This document shows, in pieces, positions 11,031 through 22,142 of a DNA stretch of 64,000 nucleotides. The notes below the pieces were generated by a model. The model was not told the origin of the DNA, made no database searches, and saw nothing but the letters and a program-made list of their open reading frames with translations. This DNA is from Polytrichum commune (taxonomy: Eukaryota; Streptophyta; Polytrichopsida; Polytrichales; Polytrichaceae). Every line of letters begins with the position of its first letter. Within the stretch, counting starts at the first letter, position 1. The translations under genes were made by a program, and so were the position numbers. The stretch covers positions 1,052,001 to 1,116,000 of the forward strand of contig OX485804.1 in the NCBI GenBank assembly GCA_950295325.1. The letters run 5' to 3'.

Positions 11031-12804
11031 AGCGATGCCCGGGGAACACGAAGTCCAGAAACTTACTTTGAGATGGAAACTGGAAGAAAAGAAAAGAAAA
11101 GCAGGGAATCTCAAAGCAGGTAGAAGCACCGCTAATGGAATGAAGAAAACGATGGAGAAGCAAAGGAGATGCGAAGCTCCAGAACTGCGAACAAAGGACA
11201 GGATAACAAGTCCGGACTGACCACCCACCAGCAAGTTCACATAAAATAAGAAATGAGCAGATTTGCAAGTGTTCTTAAATGGCTATATGTCAAGACCACG
11301 ACCTGGGTAGCCGAGAGGTTAACCTTCTCGGAAGGTGGAGTATTTTAGGTGGTCACGGCACTCGTTTATGAAATTCTCTCATAACCACTGGACATATTGC
11401 TGCCTCGAATGCAGAGTCCTGATGAATTTCAGCAGTCGAGGGTGGTACAAGTGATCGATAGGTGCAACGGGCGGAACCACCCGCAGACAGGCAGGAACAC
11501 GTAGCTTGCAGACCTGCAATGCAAATCCTTGCAGGGAGCGACGATGATCCAAAGGAAACATCGAAAGACTTAAATATTCCTAATTCCTATCGATGCCCAT
11601 GATTGCGAAGACCTCTCTCTAGCATTCGGAATTCATCAAATCTCATTCAACTAATTACCTAAAGGCACGAACATTTATGTCACCTGTAATCCCTTCGCAA
11701 GCGAATCTTTCACATGAGGCACTTTGGTATGCCTCATTTAAGTTTCTATTAAAATGGGCCTACAATCTCGGCCACCAACACGTGGTGGCATTTACAGATT
11801 CCTTTTCGGAGAGTTCGTCAGAGGTGTTTCCTTTTCCACGCGCACGGTGGCAATTGTGGTGCACGTTTTCAAGTCTGAACGTGACTTGTCGTCGGGGGTT
11901 GCAAAACGTTGTAACAACGTAATATTTGTAGCGCTAAGGAAACGATGCAGGGTTCATTTCTTTTCGTTAGGTGAATGGATGGCTGCGTAATCAGAAGCAA
12001 CATGTCTGTCCGAATATGGTGTGTTGATGGTAAGTGTTCCATTTCTATCTTGGAGGTGAACATTAATTGGCGTGAGGGTGATGGAGGGAGGGTGATGGTG
12101 GAAACCTAATTGCTATGACATGTATGTCTCCCAACCTCTTTGTCTGTCCTCTGGCCTGCCAGAATATGTTCACCGTTTTCAGTTCTTGCAGGGCGTTTGC
12201 TTCCAGATAGTGTGATTCCTCGCTTACTTTTGTCTCCTCTACTTTGCAACCAGAATGATGTGCATCCTGTTCAACAATAGCAACCGGCAACAAATGGCTT
12301 GTCTCCAGGCCTCAGCGGGTATGTATTTTATGAAACGGCAATTAAAGATCATAAAAGGATCATGGGTATGTTTTGTTTTCTTCTAAATCGGTACCATTGA
12401 AAATCGATAAGATGGTGAAGAAAGAATTCACCATGTGAACCTTACCCTGGAAATTCTCATGAAGCAAAAGGAGGCAAATCGGCTCAGAGATCGAATAACA
12501 TCATACCATATTACATAGCTGCACACTTACAATTTCGACAGGAGTTGGAGTTGTATTTGTAGTCGTTAGAGGATTAATAACCTCTGACAAATGACAAAAT
12601 TGCAACTCAATCCTAACGAACCCCCTAGAAGGACAGCAATAATTAACACTTGAAGATCATACACCGACTCCAATTAAAACATAGAACTAACGATGTTATT
12701 TACCGCCACTGCATCATGCGCCAGAACTTCGTTGGCAAATCAGAAATCTTCATTCGAGGCAGCGAATGACACAAAAAAAGGGTAGTCTTTCTTTCTCGGG
12801 AGCT
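11031..12804. other. Intergenic region upstream of LOG
   Basis: Should contain the LOG promoter and 5' UTR. A GTAAGT lies on the minus strand near 11064, which could be a leader-intron donor, but I found no matching acceptor upstream of the start codon. No coding region was recognised across about 1.8 kb. Confidence 0.3.
12773..12779 (-). terminator. Pol III oligo-T terminator of tRNA-Glu
   Basis: Seven consecutive T on the minus strand, 25 bases past the tRNA 3' end. Confidence 0.75.
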
Positions 12805-12876
12805 TCCGTTGCCGGGACTCGAACCCGGGTCGCTCGGGTGAGAGCCGAGTATCCTAACCATCTAGACTACAACGGA
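12805..12876 (-). tRNA. tRNA-Glu (anticodon CTC)
   Basis: 72 bases fold as a full cloverleaf. The acceptor arms TCCGTTG and CAACGGA pair perfectly. The anticodon stem CTCGG/CCGAG encloses the loop CTCTCAC, giving anticodon CTC. The T arm is CCGGG-TTCGAGT-CCCGG. A-box and B-box promoter sequences are intact. A run of seven T on the minus strand (12773-12779) lies 25 bases downstream, a normal Pol III terminator. No intron, and no CCA encoded, as expected for a nuclear tRNA gene. Confidence 0.97.
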
Positions 12877-13549
12877 GGTGATATCTACATGAAGAAAAAT
12901 AAAGAGTATAAAGAGATTCTCAATGATATCCAGTTCCGTATGGGGCTACGTAAATAAGCTTGAGAAGTTATGCTAAAGGACTATCACGTCATGTCTAAGA
13001 GGCGGCTCGTTGAACATGGATTAAACACACCCATCGTGCCAAAAATGTGGTGAGCATTTCTACAAAATGCTCCAGAAAAACCAGGAAAATTCAGTCACTA
13101 TGTGCACTACGGTACCGATTGATCCATCAGAACATTCAAGTAAATCACTTCTACCAAAAGCCCCAAATCAAGTTCATATTTCTCTTGCAGGTTTGATCAC
13201 AGTAAGGCAGTTTTATTCCACCTTTGTCTACCTTGGGAACCAAGATTTCCAAACCTCAGTAAGCTACTTCTTAAATTTGAAACAAATTGTTTACAAAATT
13301 GTGCAAGTAAATCCAAGAGAATACAGCATGAATAGGTCTATCACAGATGCGAACAACCTATTCACAAGACAGTGAGCAACTGGGAAATCATATACAGAAC
13401 AGGAGTCATGCAACCTAAGAGGATAAGTAACCTCAATCCTACTGATACTCTTAAGAATGTATTGTGAAAGGGAGTGCCTTCTACTTCAAGATCCTGTGCA
13501 TGAGAGAACAGCTGCTGAGCTCTAGAACAAATCCAGATCTCCCTCTTCC
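12877..13549. other. Spacer between tRNA-Glu and the Y14 stop codon
   Basis: The right part is the likely Y14 3' UTR (minus strand). No other gene or repeat was recognised. Confidence 0.35.
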
Positions 13550-15958
13550 TCAATATCGTCTTCGAACTGGGCTGCGAGATCGGTGGCCCCCACCTCGTGG
13601 TGACCTGTACAAATATGGGGGAGCAAGGTGAGAATGAGGCTTACATCAATCCTACAGAACTTTCACAAGCAACAAGAATTGAAATCCCTCATCAAGAACC
13701 CAAACTCAACCATTAGATCCACTGAAACTCTTAAGACCTGGAGGAGGTTTAGGGTTTAAGCCTAGTTTAGGATTTAGGATGGTCTTCAACTGGCCACCTC
13801 AGTCTCCAGCCTAGACACACAAAAAACACTCAGAAAGCATAATGATAATCTCACCTTCTTCGCACATTGCGGCGATGCAGAGGACCACTACTGAAGGCCC
13901 AATTCACAGATATGGTTTGTGTAAGCAATTGTTTCCCATTCAGGTTATCGATAGCTCCTTGTGCCTCCTTCTTTGTCTCGTACTCAATCAAGGCATATCC
14001 CTTGACAAAACCAGTTCGACGGTCGAGATTGAGATGTAAATTCTTGATCTCACCATATTCAGAAAAAGTCTCGTGCAGGTCATCCTCCTGTGCTTCCTCA
14101 TGGACCCCAGTCACCAGAATGATCCATCCCTCCACAGCTATTGATTAAGAGTCAAGAAAAGAACATTGGGTTGCATCCCAAGAACTTAAAAACAGTTCAG
14201 CTCAAAGATTCCCAGTATGTACCTCTATTCCCCTACTCCCAAGCTCTTGCAACCAGCTTGGAATTGCACGAAAGGACATATGATACATGACTTGCACAAT
14301 TTTCTACAAAAAGTCAATAAAAACTCCAAGTCAAGTATATTTCTTCAGCAATGTACAAAAGGAACACGTCAAACACCTTTGTACTGTCTTGAACTCTCTT
14401 GAATTAAGTATTCTTCCATCCAGGAACAACAGTGATGAAAAAGAGAACAGAAAAAGCCTAATATTCAAGGTTCTAAAAAATTGATGAAAAAAAAGTGTCT
14501 CTCTGCGAGGTTCTCTTTAGAAAACAAAAGATTTCATAGTGATCACATAAACTGCTAATGCTGAATCCTCTCATACAAGGAACTTACTCTGAAGCTCCCA
14601 AAGGCGTCCAACACTTGTTCTTACAATGAACAAACTTTTAGGAAGCTCCTAGTTACGTGCAGACAAACTGTGAATCTCCTTTTGGTTGAAAAGGCAGAGG
14701 GATGGATAAAATGTTAACAGTTCAGCTCCCTGCAACTTCAACGTCATTGCAATATTGGGTCAAATGTGGACTACAGTGCGTAGAAAGAGGGAAACAGCTT
14801 GGTAAGTTGAGTAGTATAAAGTCCACCATATTGGAGGACTATATATACATATATACAAAGCGTTGCCCCGCTCACTCTGACTATTTTAAATCTGACACAT
14901 GGTCGATTACAAGACCTGTACAAGAGAGCACACCAAAGGCTCCTAATTCACATTGTCTCGTGCCTTGCCAAAACTGTACCCAATCTGTTCAAAGGATGAC
15001 GTATTAAGTGTGGCTCGTGACCTAATATATTAGTTTTGAAGGATTGATACCGAAAATTTTATGAAGTGTTGGGTCCAACAGGAACGCTTATGAGAGCTTT
15101 CTCATGAGTTCTCAACCGGTTCCAGATGTCTGTTGCAAAATCCGAAAGACAAACCCCAATGCTCTGGTGGCGTAAACCCCAAGACCTTTAACTCGAATCC
15201 CACGAGAACTCTGAGGTTAAGCCGCCAAAGGCCAAGTGCTCGGATTTCGACCTTCCTAGCACTTGCTTTCCAAATAAATTATAGTGAGGTATCCGGTGAA
15301 CCGGATATTTTCAACCAACCATGTGGAAACCTATTGTTTACAAGTATTCACCTCTGAAAAAAGGTGATTATCTTTGGAAAGCCCCTAATTCTGGGGCGCC
15401 CTTTCTAGGATTGCATATAGACTTAGACCAACTCAAAGATGCAGCAACGCCATAATTCATACTTCACGCGGTGGCAACATCGGAGTCATCTTTCTTTTCC
15501 CGAGTAACCCTAAGTTTTCCATTAACAATGGGAAAGACAAGACATTAAGCAGCAGCTCCATGACATCTTCTAAACTAGAACATCAGACAAGGCATATATG
15601 CATGGTAAAAAAAAGGAAGGAAAAAGAGGATACACCGCTGCGGACCCGGTCCACCTCCAGAATCGAGGCTCTCAAACTCCTTCGTGGCATAGCGTTGAGA
15701 ACGGTCCACATCCGCTTCCTCTCGAAACCCTCTCCCCTTCGTCTTACGACCTGCAGCTGCCGCGGCCGCGGCAGCACCACCACCACCCAGATGCGAAGCT
15801 CCGGCTCCAGCTCCAGTTCCGCTTGTGATTATGGTCGACTTCAGCTTGGGCGCCGGCGCAGGAGCAGTCTCCATAGGATCCTCCATGGGGACATCCTCGT
15901 CCAGGAGATCATCCTCTTCGGGCTCGAAGTCCACCGCGTCCACCTCTGCCGTCGTCAT
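13550..15958 (-). CDS. Y14: Exon-junction complex RNA-binding protein Y14 (RBM8A), three exons
   Basis: Y14 pairs with MAGO in the exon-junction complex laid on spliced mRNA in the nucleus, with roles in localisation and nonsense-mediated decay. Exons on the minus strand: 15634-15958, 13855-14137 and 13550-13604; all junctions are GT-AG and in phase, giving 220 residues. The N-terminus is acidic ([13 protein letters not shown]), then has a Gly/Ala run, then KGRGFREE and [12 protein letters not shown], a known Y14 block. Exon 2 is almost all RRM: RNP2 WIILVTGV, the helix [12 protein letters not shown], and RNP1 [11 protein letters not shown], ending in [17 protein letters not shown]. Exon 3 gives the Arg/Ser tail [17 protein letters not shown], whose serines are the usual phosphorylation sites. 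Intron 1 is about 1.5 kb and was searched: no extra coding sequence found. At 220 residues it is longer than human RBM8A because of the Ala/Gly-rich N-terminus. Confidence 0.96.
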
Positions 15959-16392
15959 TGCAAAACCTACCCTTACTCAACCCTCTTTTCAAAAAAAACC
16001 GATACACAACACAAATATGGAGCGTGTTTAGAATTTGGAGAGGAAATATGCAATGGCAGAAAGTGGAGATTGAGCTGATCCGATAAGCTAAGATATGACG
16101 ATAGCCTTGGCGGGGCGATGGCGAAACCCTAAGCGAAACACAGACAACGCGAAGAGTGAATGGAATGCGAAGAACCAGAAAGAGCGCCAAACCCTAAGTG
16201 GCAAGCGGATGTAAATACTTGATGAATTATTATCATCCTTTCACTGGCATTCATCTGAGGACTTGGTCTTCTCTGCACTGTAGGCTTCAGGAAAACCCTT
16301 CTAACAGCCAATGTCAAGTATGTGGCTTATATGCCAAGCTAGAATGGAAGCATATAGCCCAAATGCATGTTTTTGGTCGAGATACTTATTGG
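15959..16392. other. Upstream region of Y14
   Basis: Promoter and leader of Y14 (minus strand) are expected here. The first 250 bp are compact and less AT-rich than the DNA beyond. No gene recognised on the plus strand. Confidence 0.3.
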
Positions 16393-16540
16393 GGGCCACT
16401 TCACACACCGAGACTGAGGGCCCGTGCCCATTACACTTCACGCACTCTCATTGGTGGAAAAGGCTGAGCTGGTCCAAGTTCGCTTCACACTACGCTTGAG
16501 GGACCAACGGAGTGTGTGAATGCAAGATGGATGTACAGTC
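16393..16540. mobile_element. Truncated copy of the PIF/Harbinger-like MITE
   Basis: Left 148 bp of the family at 3884-4859: GGGCCACTTCACACACCG, the GGTGGAAAAGGCTGAGC block and CTTGAGGGACCAACGGAGT. The match ends at the TA where a pogo-type terminus begins (16541-16543). The rest of the MITE is not found further right, so the break includes a deletion. Confidence 0.75.
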
Positions 16541-16831
16541 TACAGTCAATACTCTATAAGTGTTACCCCTATAAGCGTTATAATTTCATATATGTTAAGA
16601 AAATTTTACTCCTCTACAAAAACACAATTGGTAAGATTAGTGAGTGTTATGTGTTAAGTGTTATAACATGATCTACTCCCTTCTTTGTTAATTGCACCTC
16701 TATAAGTGTTAATTTTGAGAAAATCAAGGTAATAATATATGAGAGCATACATTTTAAACATGTAATCACATTTATCCCATATTCTTTGCGAAATAATTCA
16801 AAATTGTTGGATGCACACGGGTGCTCTTTCA

Positions 16832-17776
16832 ATCTCTACTGAGAGGGAGATAAAGGAAGCTAAGCGTTTGGTAGAGGTTGATGAAGTTGCTACTCTACTT
16901 CATCAACTAACGTTGTTGTCGTCTGATAGTGAGGTGGTGACATGATGTATGCTCATGAATACCTCAGTTATGAGATGGAGTTTGATTTAAACAACCCCTA
17001 TGCCCGGGTACGCAACTCCCGTATTATATGGTCCTGATTATAATCACTTATAATGCGTTTTAGTCCAATATTGAGTGATACAATTTGTTTTAATGTAGGA
17101 AACCCTTGTAGCCCTTCTAACAAGGAATCCAAAAATGTAATTATATATAGGAAATGAATATATTTTGAAGCATATAATTGCATTAAAAACCTAATTATAT
17201 TATTTTTTAAATACATGTACCATAGGTCAAACTACCCAACTTTTTGGACTTTTTAATAAAATTTTAACATTGTGAATGAATTATAATTTTAATGGGAGGC
17301 AACTATTCGTGGCTTATAATTTTAATGGGAAGCTTAATAAATATGCAACCCAACTTTTTTTTCATCTCATTTTATTTAATTTGGTCTTCACCCAACTTTT
17401 TGATCATTTTAATTTGATATAATTTGATATAATTTTTACAAAAGCCGTCCTCTAAGCCGTTTTAAGTACGATGCCCCCTGCGTATAATATGGGGGTTGCG
17501 TACCCGGGCCCCTATGAACCTACCGAAGAGGAGTTTTTGGGTATGTATTCCTCATAACATCAAGAAATTGATATTGATGAGGTTATGTTTGATGTGGTAG
17601 AAGAAGTTGTAGGATTTAGTGTTGTTGAGCATTCTCTAGAGAATTTAATGAAATACTTTGAACAAAGACCAAATGATGCCCTATCACACATCAAGAGCAT
17701 TCAAGGTCTCCATAAGGAAGTTTCATCTCATCATTTGGAAGCTTCTCGTCATACTACTATAGACTCTTTCGGTTAG
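16832..17776 (+). pseudogene. pogo-type transposase, C-terminal part only, interrupted
   Basis: Codons from about 16793 read CEIIQNCWMHTGALS then REIKEAKRLVEVDEVATLLH. The IxNCWxxTGxL block marks the region after the DDE domain in pogo/Tigger transposases. One frame change near 16940 and a 506-bp MITE interrupt it. After the MITE the reading goes on through EPTEEEFLGMYSS and ends with MFDVVEEVVGFSVVEHSLEN...DSFG, stop at 17774-17776. The helix-turn-helix and catalytic domains are missing, so it makes no transposase. Confidence 0.65.
17003..17508. mobile_element. 506-bp MITE with 8-bp target duplication nested in the pogo relic
   Basis: Terminal inverted repeats of 26 bp with two mismatches: the left end begins CCCGGGTACGCAACTCCCG and the right end is its inverse. 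The target duplication CCCCTATG lies at 16995-17002 and 17509-17516. An 8-bp duplication suggests hAT, though the ends are atypical. The interior is AT-rich and non-coding. Confidence 0.85.
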
Positions 17777-19132
17777 TTTAGTTGGAAGAATCTCGTCAAG
17801 TTACTACTATATAGATTATTTCTTTCAATTATTTTAGTTGAATTATGTATTATCATTTGTTTTTCATATTTTATTTTTATAAAACATTATGTTCTTCATT
17901 TTCAAAATTTTGAAGTATTATTTCTATAAATGTTATTAATCATCGGTATGAATTCTATAAGTGTTACTTGTTATAATTCTATATATGTTTTTTTTGCTAC
18001 TCCCGACTTGTAACATAATCAACAATTATAGTTGTACTCTAAGGCGTTAAAACTCGAGCATGGAACATCTGAATGAGAATTCATAACGGAGTATTGGCAA
18101 TGTGTCGATACAATGCTTGTACTCTAATAGCTCAAATCTCAAGGGAATTCAAGATTTTGGTTACCAATAACTATCGCAAGGTTACACAAAGTTGTCGTAT
18201 GATTAATCGATCTTTCATTTGGTCTAGTGTTTTTATGCTTCCTATAATCCTTGTTTTATCGGTTCCTCTTTCATTTGAAAAGAGAATTTTGGAGTCAATG
18301 ATTGCATGTCCTTCATATCATGTTTCGATTGGTTGTTTGAAGGTTGTTAAGGAAAACAATTTGCAAATGTGAAGGAATTTTTGTCTACTTCATATGAAAG
18401 ACATAAAGTACAAATTTGGGTGAACATCATGCATACATCGTTGAGCCTTTCAAAGATTTGTGCACACATCACGTTTACATCTCTTAAAGATGTGGAATAG
18501 ATGTCTAGAATAGAATCTTGACTAATTAATCATCCATTTAAAACCTCACTATATGATAATATTGTTTCTTAACGCTACAAATGCCAATTCATTTATCTTT
18601 AATGGTTATGAGCAACTAGCAAAGAATATACGATGTATTGTGGTTTGCCGATCAATACCCATTACATAATCATTATAATTCTCCCACAAAAAGTGATGGG
18701 CATAAATTATAGTGGCAAGATATGGAAGTCAAAACATCCTACAAACCAAACCCACTGCTTACACTACACCACTCATGATATTGAGTGTCACTTACTATTT
18801 GGAATTATACAAGGCTATAACTTCTCACTATACATTTCATTTGTTACCAACAAAGATCAAATAGGTTATATGGATAATGTACAACATTAAACAACTTCAG
18901 TTGTTTAAAATACACAGTCTTAGCAAAAAGTTATAGCATTGCATAACTCCAAAGAGTCGGTGACGCTGAATACCATATACGGTGTAGCAATCTTTAAAAT
19001 ATAACTACCCCATTGCACATCTCGAACCTATACGGACAATTCTATCTACAAGCAATGGACAAGCAAACAAGCCGAAACAAGTTCGCTAAAATCGAGGCCA
19101 CCAACCACGTGGGAGGCCAAGTTCTTGCCCTA
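17777..19132. other. AT-rich intergenic region
   Basis: Contains the tail of the pogo relic up to about 18000. The remaining 1.1 kb has a 99-residue open frame (18073-18372) with no recognisable domain. Nothing else supported. Confidence 0.3.
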
Positions 19133-19573
19133 CAGTCTAACCTCGTCAATACGGCACCCTTCATATTACGACACATTTTTGCACAAACCAAACTTTTTAG
19201 TTCAAAACTCCCTCTTTTACACGACTACGATACTCGATACTACGGCATTTAGAATCTCCATTTTGTCACATTAAAGAGGTAGTTAATGCTAAAATCCCTT
19301 TCATCTATGTTATGTACATCTAAAATACATCCATTTTTCACTTGGGAACTTCACTTATGATTGAGAACTTCATGACAATTAGGGTTACTAGTGTAGAATG
19401 GACATGGTTAGGATTAAAGTGGCCTCCTGCCTAGTACGTTGCCTTGTACACATGTGATATAGTAGGCAACACCAAAGATCTTTGGACTCCTATTGCAAGA
19501 GTTTTTGAGAATATGTGTATTTGTTTGGAGTCATAATTTATTATGTCATACCATATAGATTGCGTAAACTTGT

Positions 19574-19615
<42 letters not shown>

Positions 19616-19770
19616 CTCATTTATTTAAGCTCATATTACTTGTGTTTTCATATTCCATCAATAATACGACAACTTTACGCCATTTGTCATATTAATGAGA
19701 AGACGCCACCTCAATAATACGACTTCTTTTTGTGTTTCCCAAACGTGTCATACTAAAGGAGGGAGAACAG
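19133..19770. mobile_element. 638-bp pogo/Tc1-type MITE, copy 1
   Basis: Flanked by TA on both sides (19131-19132, 19771-19772). The left end starts CAGTCTAACCTCGTCAATAC; the right end read inward is CTGTTCTCCCTCCTTTAGTA, an imperfect inverted match. The left end is close to that of the Tigger element at 26836. A GT/AT microsatellite at about 19576-19613 sits inside. No coding capacity. Copy 2 lies at 21535-22142 in the same orientation. Confidence 0.7.
19576..19613. repeat. (GT)n(AT)n microsatellite
   Basis: A run of GT dinucleotides followed by AT dinucleotides inside the 638-bp MITE; the second copy has only a short AT run at this place. Confidence 0.9.
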
Positions 19771-20074
19771 TACTGCGAATTGGGGTTTTGGGTGTCACTA
19801 GAATGTCTAAGTTTCAGCCACGGCGGATGTCCATAAATGAAGATTACGCCTAATACCCCATGCAACAAATTTGGCCATGATATATAACCCATATGGGTTG
19901 CACCATAATGTGTAAAGCAGGATTATAGTCCCGTTTATATTGTGGAGCAGTCAACCGGGTGGTGTAGTGGCCACTTGTAACCCAAGCGGGGCCAAGAGGG
20001 TGTGGACATGAGGTGTCGGGTTATGGGCCATTGGCCGCATGTAGATGGCTTGCCCTTTCCAAACCCGGAGCCAC

Positions 20075-21110
20075 CATTGATGTCTAGCCGGAGGGTTGGG
20101 TGTCATGGGTGTTAGAGAGGAGGGCACCGCGTGAGGCGGGTAACCGAACAACGCTCACTTCCCACTTCGGGTAGTGGAGGGATCACGGGCTTGAATGTTG
20201 GCTGGCGATCACCCTGCCTAGCATGCTCTCATGAACCACCTTCTCTTTTGTGTTTTTGTTTTAGGGTTTCGTTGTCGTGAGGGAAGAGATCCATAGGGGG
20301 TTTCCGGAGTCAACGTTGATGTCTAGCCGGAGGGTTGGGCGTCACGGGTGTTGAGAGAACGGCACCGCGTGAGGCGGGCTTGAATGTTGGTTGGCGATCA
20401 CCCTGCCTAGCATGCTCTCATGAACCACCTTCTCTTTTGTGTTTTTGTTTTAGGGTTTCGTTGTCGTGAGGGAAGAGATCCATAGGGGGTTTCCGGAGTC
20501 AACGTTGATGTCTAGCCGGAGGGTTGGGCGTCACGGGTGTTGAGAGAACGGCACCGCGTGAGGCGGGTAACTGAGCAACTCACTCTTCCCACATCTTGCG
20601 AATGGAGGGATCATGGGTTTGAATGTTGGCCGGCAATCACCCTGCCTAGCATGCTCTCATGAACCACCTTCTCTTCTGTGGTTTTGTTTTAGGGGCTGTG
20701 TTGCCATGAGGGAAGAGACCTCTAGGGGTGGTCTCTGAAATAAGCCAAAGCATGGCATTCAACCAAGTCACATATGTGTTGTGATTCAATGGTGTTAGTA
20801 ACTCGCTCTTCGAGTGGAGTTAAATGGGCCATCAACTGCTTGTAGATGGCTTGCCCACTCCAATCCCGGAGTCACCAATGATGTCTAGCTGGAGGGTTGG
20901 CCGTCACGGGTGTTAGAGAGGAGGGCACCTCGTGAGGCGGGTAACCAAGCAACACACACTTCCCACTTCGGGTAATGGAGGGATCACGGGCTTGAGTGTT
21001 GGCCGGTGATCACCTTGCCTAGCATGCTCTCATGAACCATCTTCTCTTTTGTGGTGTTTTTGTATTGGCTTCGTTGTCGTGAGGGAAGAGACCTCTAGGG
21101 GTGGTCTATG
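20075..21110. repeat. Imperfect tandem repeat array of about 190-370 bp units
   Basis: The block GATGTCTAGCCGGAGGGTTG starts at 20079, 20318, 20507 and (as a variant) 20880. Each unit carries the same order: GTCACGGGTGTT, GGCACCGCGTGAGGCGGG, GGCGATCACCCTGCCTAGCA, CTCTCATGAACCACCTTCTC and GTTGTCGTGAGGGAAGAGA. Two units 189 bp apart (from 20281 and 20470) are nearly identical, so the last expansion is recent. The array is more GC-rich than its surroundings. No protein reading is preserved between units. It is bracketed by two direct copies of a 0.6-kb MITE. Confidence 0.85.
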
Positions 21111-21534
21111 AAATGGGCCAAAGCTTGGCATCCAACCGGAACCGGTCACATATGTGTTGTGGATCAATGATGTTAGTAACTCACACTTCGAGTGGAGTGC
21201 AATTGTAAGTGAGTGCTAACCCAAAGTGGTCTCCAAAATGAGCCACAGTTTGGCCTTGGTTGGACAACTAACCAGAATTAGCCACGTGTGCATGTTAATA
21301 TAGTGCATAATGCTCTTGCGACATGTTGCTTGTTTTCTTTGGGAGGTTTTTAACAATTAAGGTGGCCATGCCTAATTTTGTTACTTCTTTCAATTGGGAC
21401 ACCTATATTTGAGTAGTATGTGGTGTGGTGTGGCTCCAAGAATGGATGCCCAAAAAATTTGGACTAAGTGCTCAAAACACGATAACCATTTTAGGCTCAA
21501 CACTCAACATAATTGGGGGGTGGGGAGACCTATA

Positions 21535-22142
21535 TAGTCTAACCTCATTAATACAACACTCGTTTATACGACACCCTCGATATTATGACACGTTTTTGCG
21601 CAACCAAATTTTTTAGTTCAAAACTCCCTCTTTTATATGACTATGGCACTTGATAATGTGACATTTAGAATCTCCATTTTGTCACATCAAAGAGATAGTT
21701 AATGCTAAAATCCATTTCATCTATGTTATGTGCATCTAAAATACATTCATTTTCACTTGGGAACTTCACTTATGATTGAGAACTTAATGATAATTAGGGT
21801 TACTAATGTAGAATGGACATGGTTAGGGTTAGAGTGGCCTCCTCCCTAATATGTTGCCTTGTACATGAGTAATATAGTAGGCAACACCAAAGATCTTTGG
21901 ACTCCTATTGCAAGAGTTCTTGAAAATATATGTATTTGTTTGGAGTTATAAGTTATTATGTCATACCATATAGATTGCTTAAACTCATTGTATATATATA
22001 AGCTCATATTACTTATGTTTTTGTATTCCCTCAATAATACGACAACTTTACACCATTTGTCATATTAATGAGAAGATGACACCTCAATAATACGACTTCT
22101 TTTTGTGTATCTCAAACATGTCATACCAAAGAGGGAGAACGG
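21535..22142. mobile_element. Pogo/Tc1-type MITE, copy 2
   Basis: About 608 bp, colinear with 19133-19770 over nearly its whole length. The left end begins TAGTCTAACCTCATTAATAC, so the terminal C is changed, and the right end is GGGAGAAC. It shares blocks such as TTTAGTTCAAAACTCCCTC and AGAATCTCCATTTTGTCACA. It has no coding capacity. Confidence 0.7.

Larger units (their letters stand above)
16543..18000 (+). mobile_element. Remnant of a pogo (Emigrant/Lemi1-like) DNA transposon
   Basis: After a TA the sequence reads CAGTCAATACTCTATAAGTG, followed by repeated TCTATAAGTGTTA-type blocks (16552-16700). Similar TCTATAA-GTGTTA blocks return at about 17920-17990. This resembles the Emigrant/Lemi1 group of pogo elements, whose ends start CAGTAAAACCTCTATAAA. 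Transposase C-terminal code lies between them. No clean right terminal repeat was found, so the right limit is approximate. Inside is a nested MITE at 17003-17508. Confidence 0.6.

Noticed and set aside
11303-11365. tRNA-Ser/Leu-like A box (GTAGCCGAGAGGTTAA)
   Set aside because: No B box, T arm or pairing acceptor stem follows; probably chance or a very old fragment.
15172-15225. Possible tRNA T arm (AACTCGAATCCCACGAG)
   Set aside because: No D arm, anticodon arm or acceptor stem at correct distance.
15560-16078. 172-codon plus-strand open frame
   Set aside because: Shadow of Y14 exon 1, whose minus-strand frame carries recognisable Y14 sequence.
19951-20151. Open frames within the tandem array
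   Set aside because: Frames are not kept between repeat units, so not coding.
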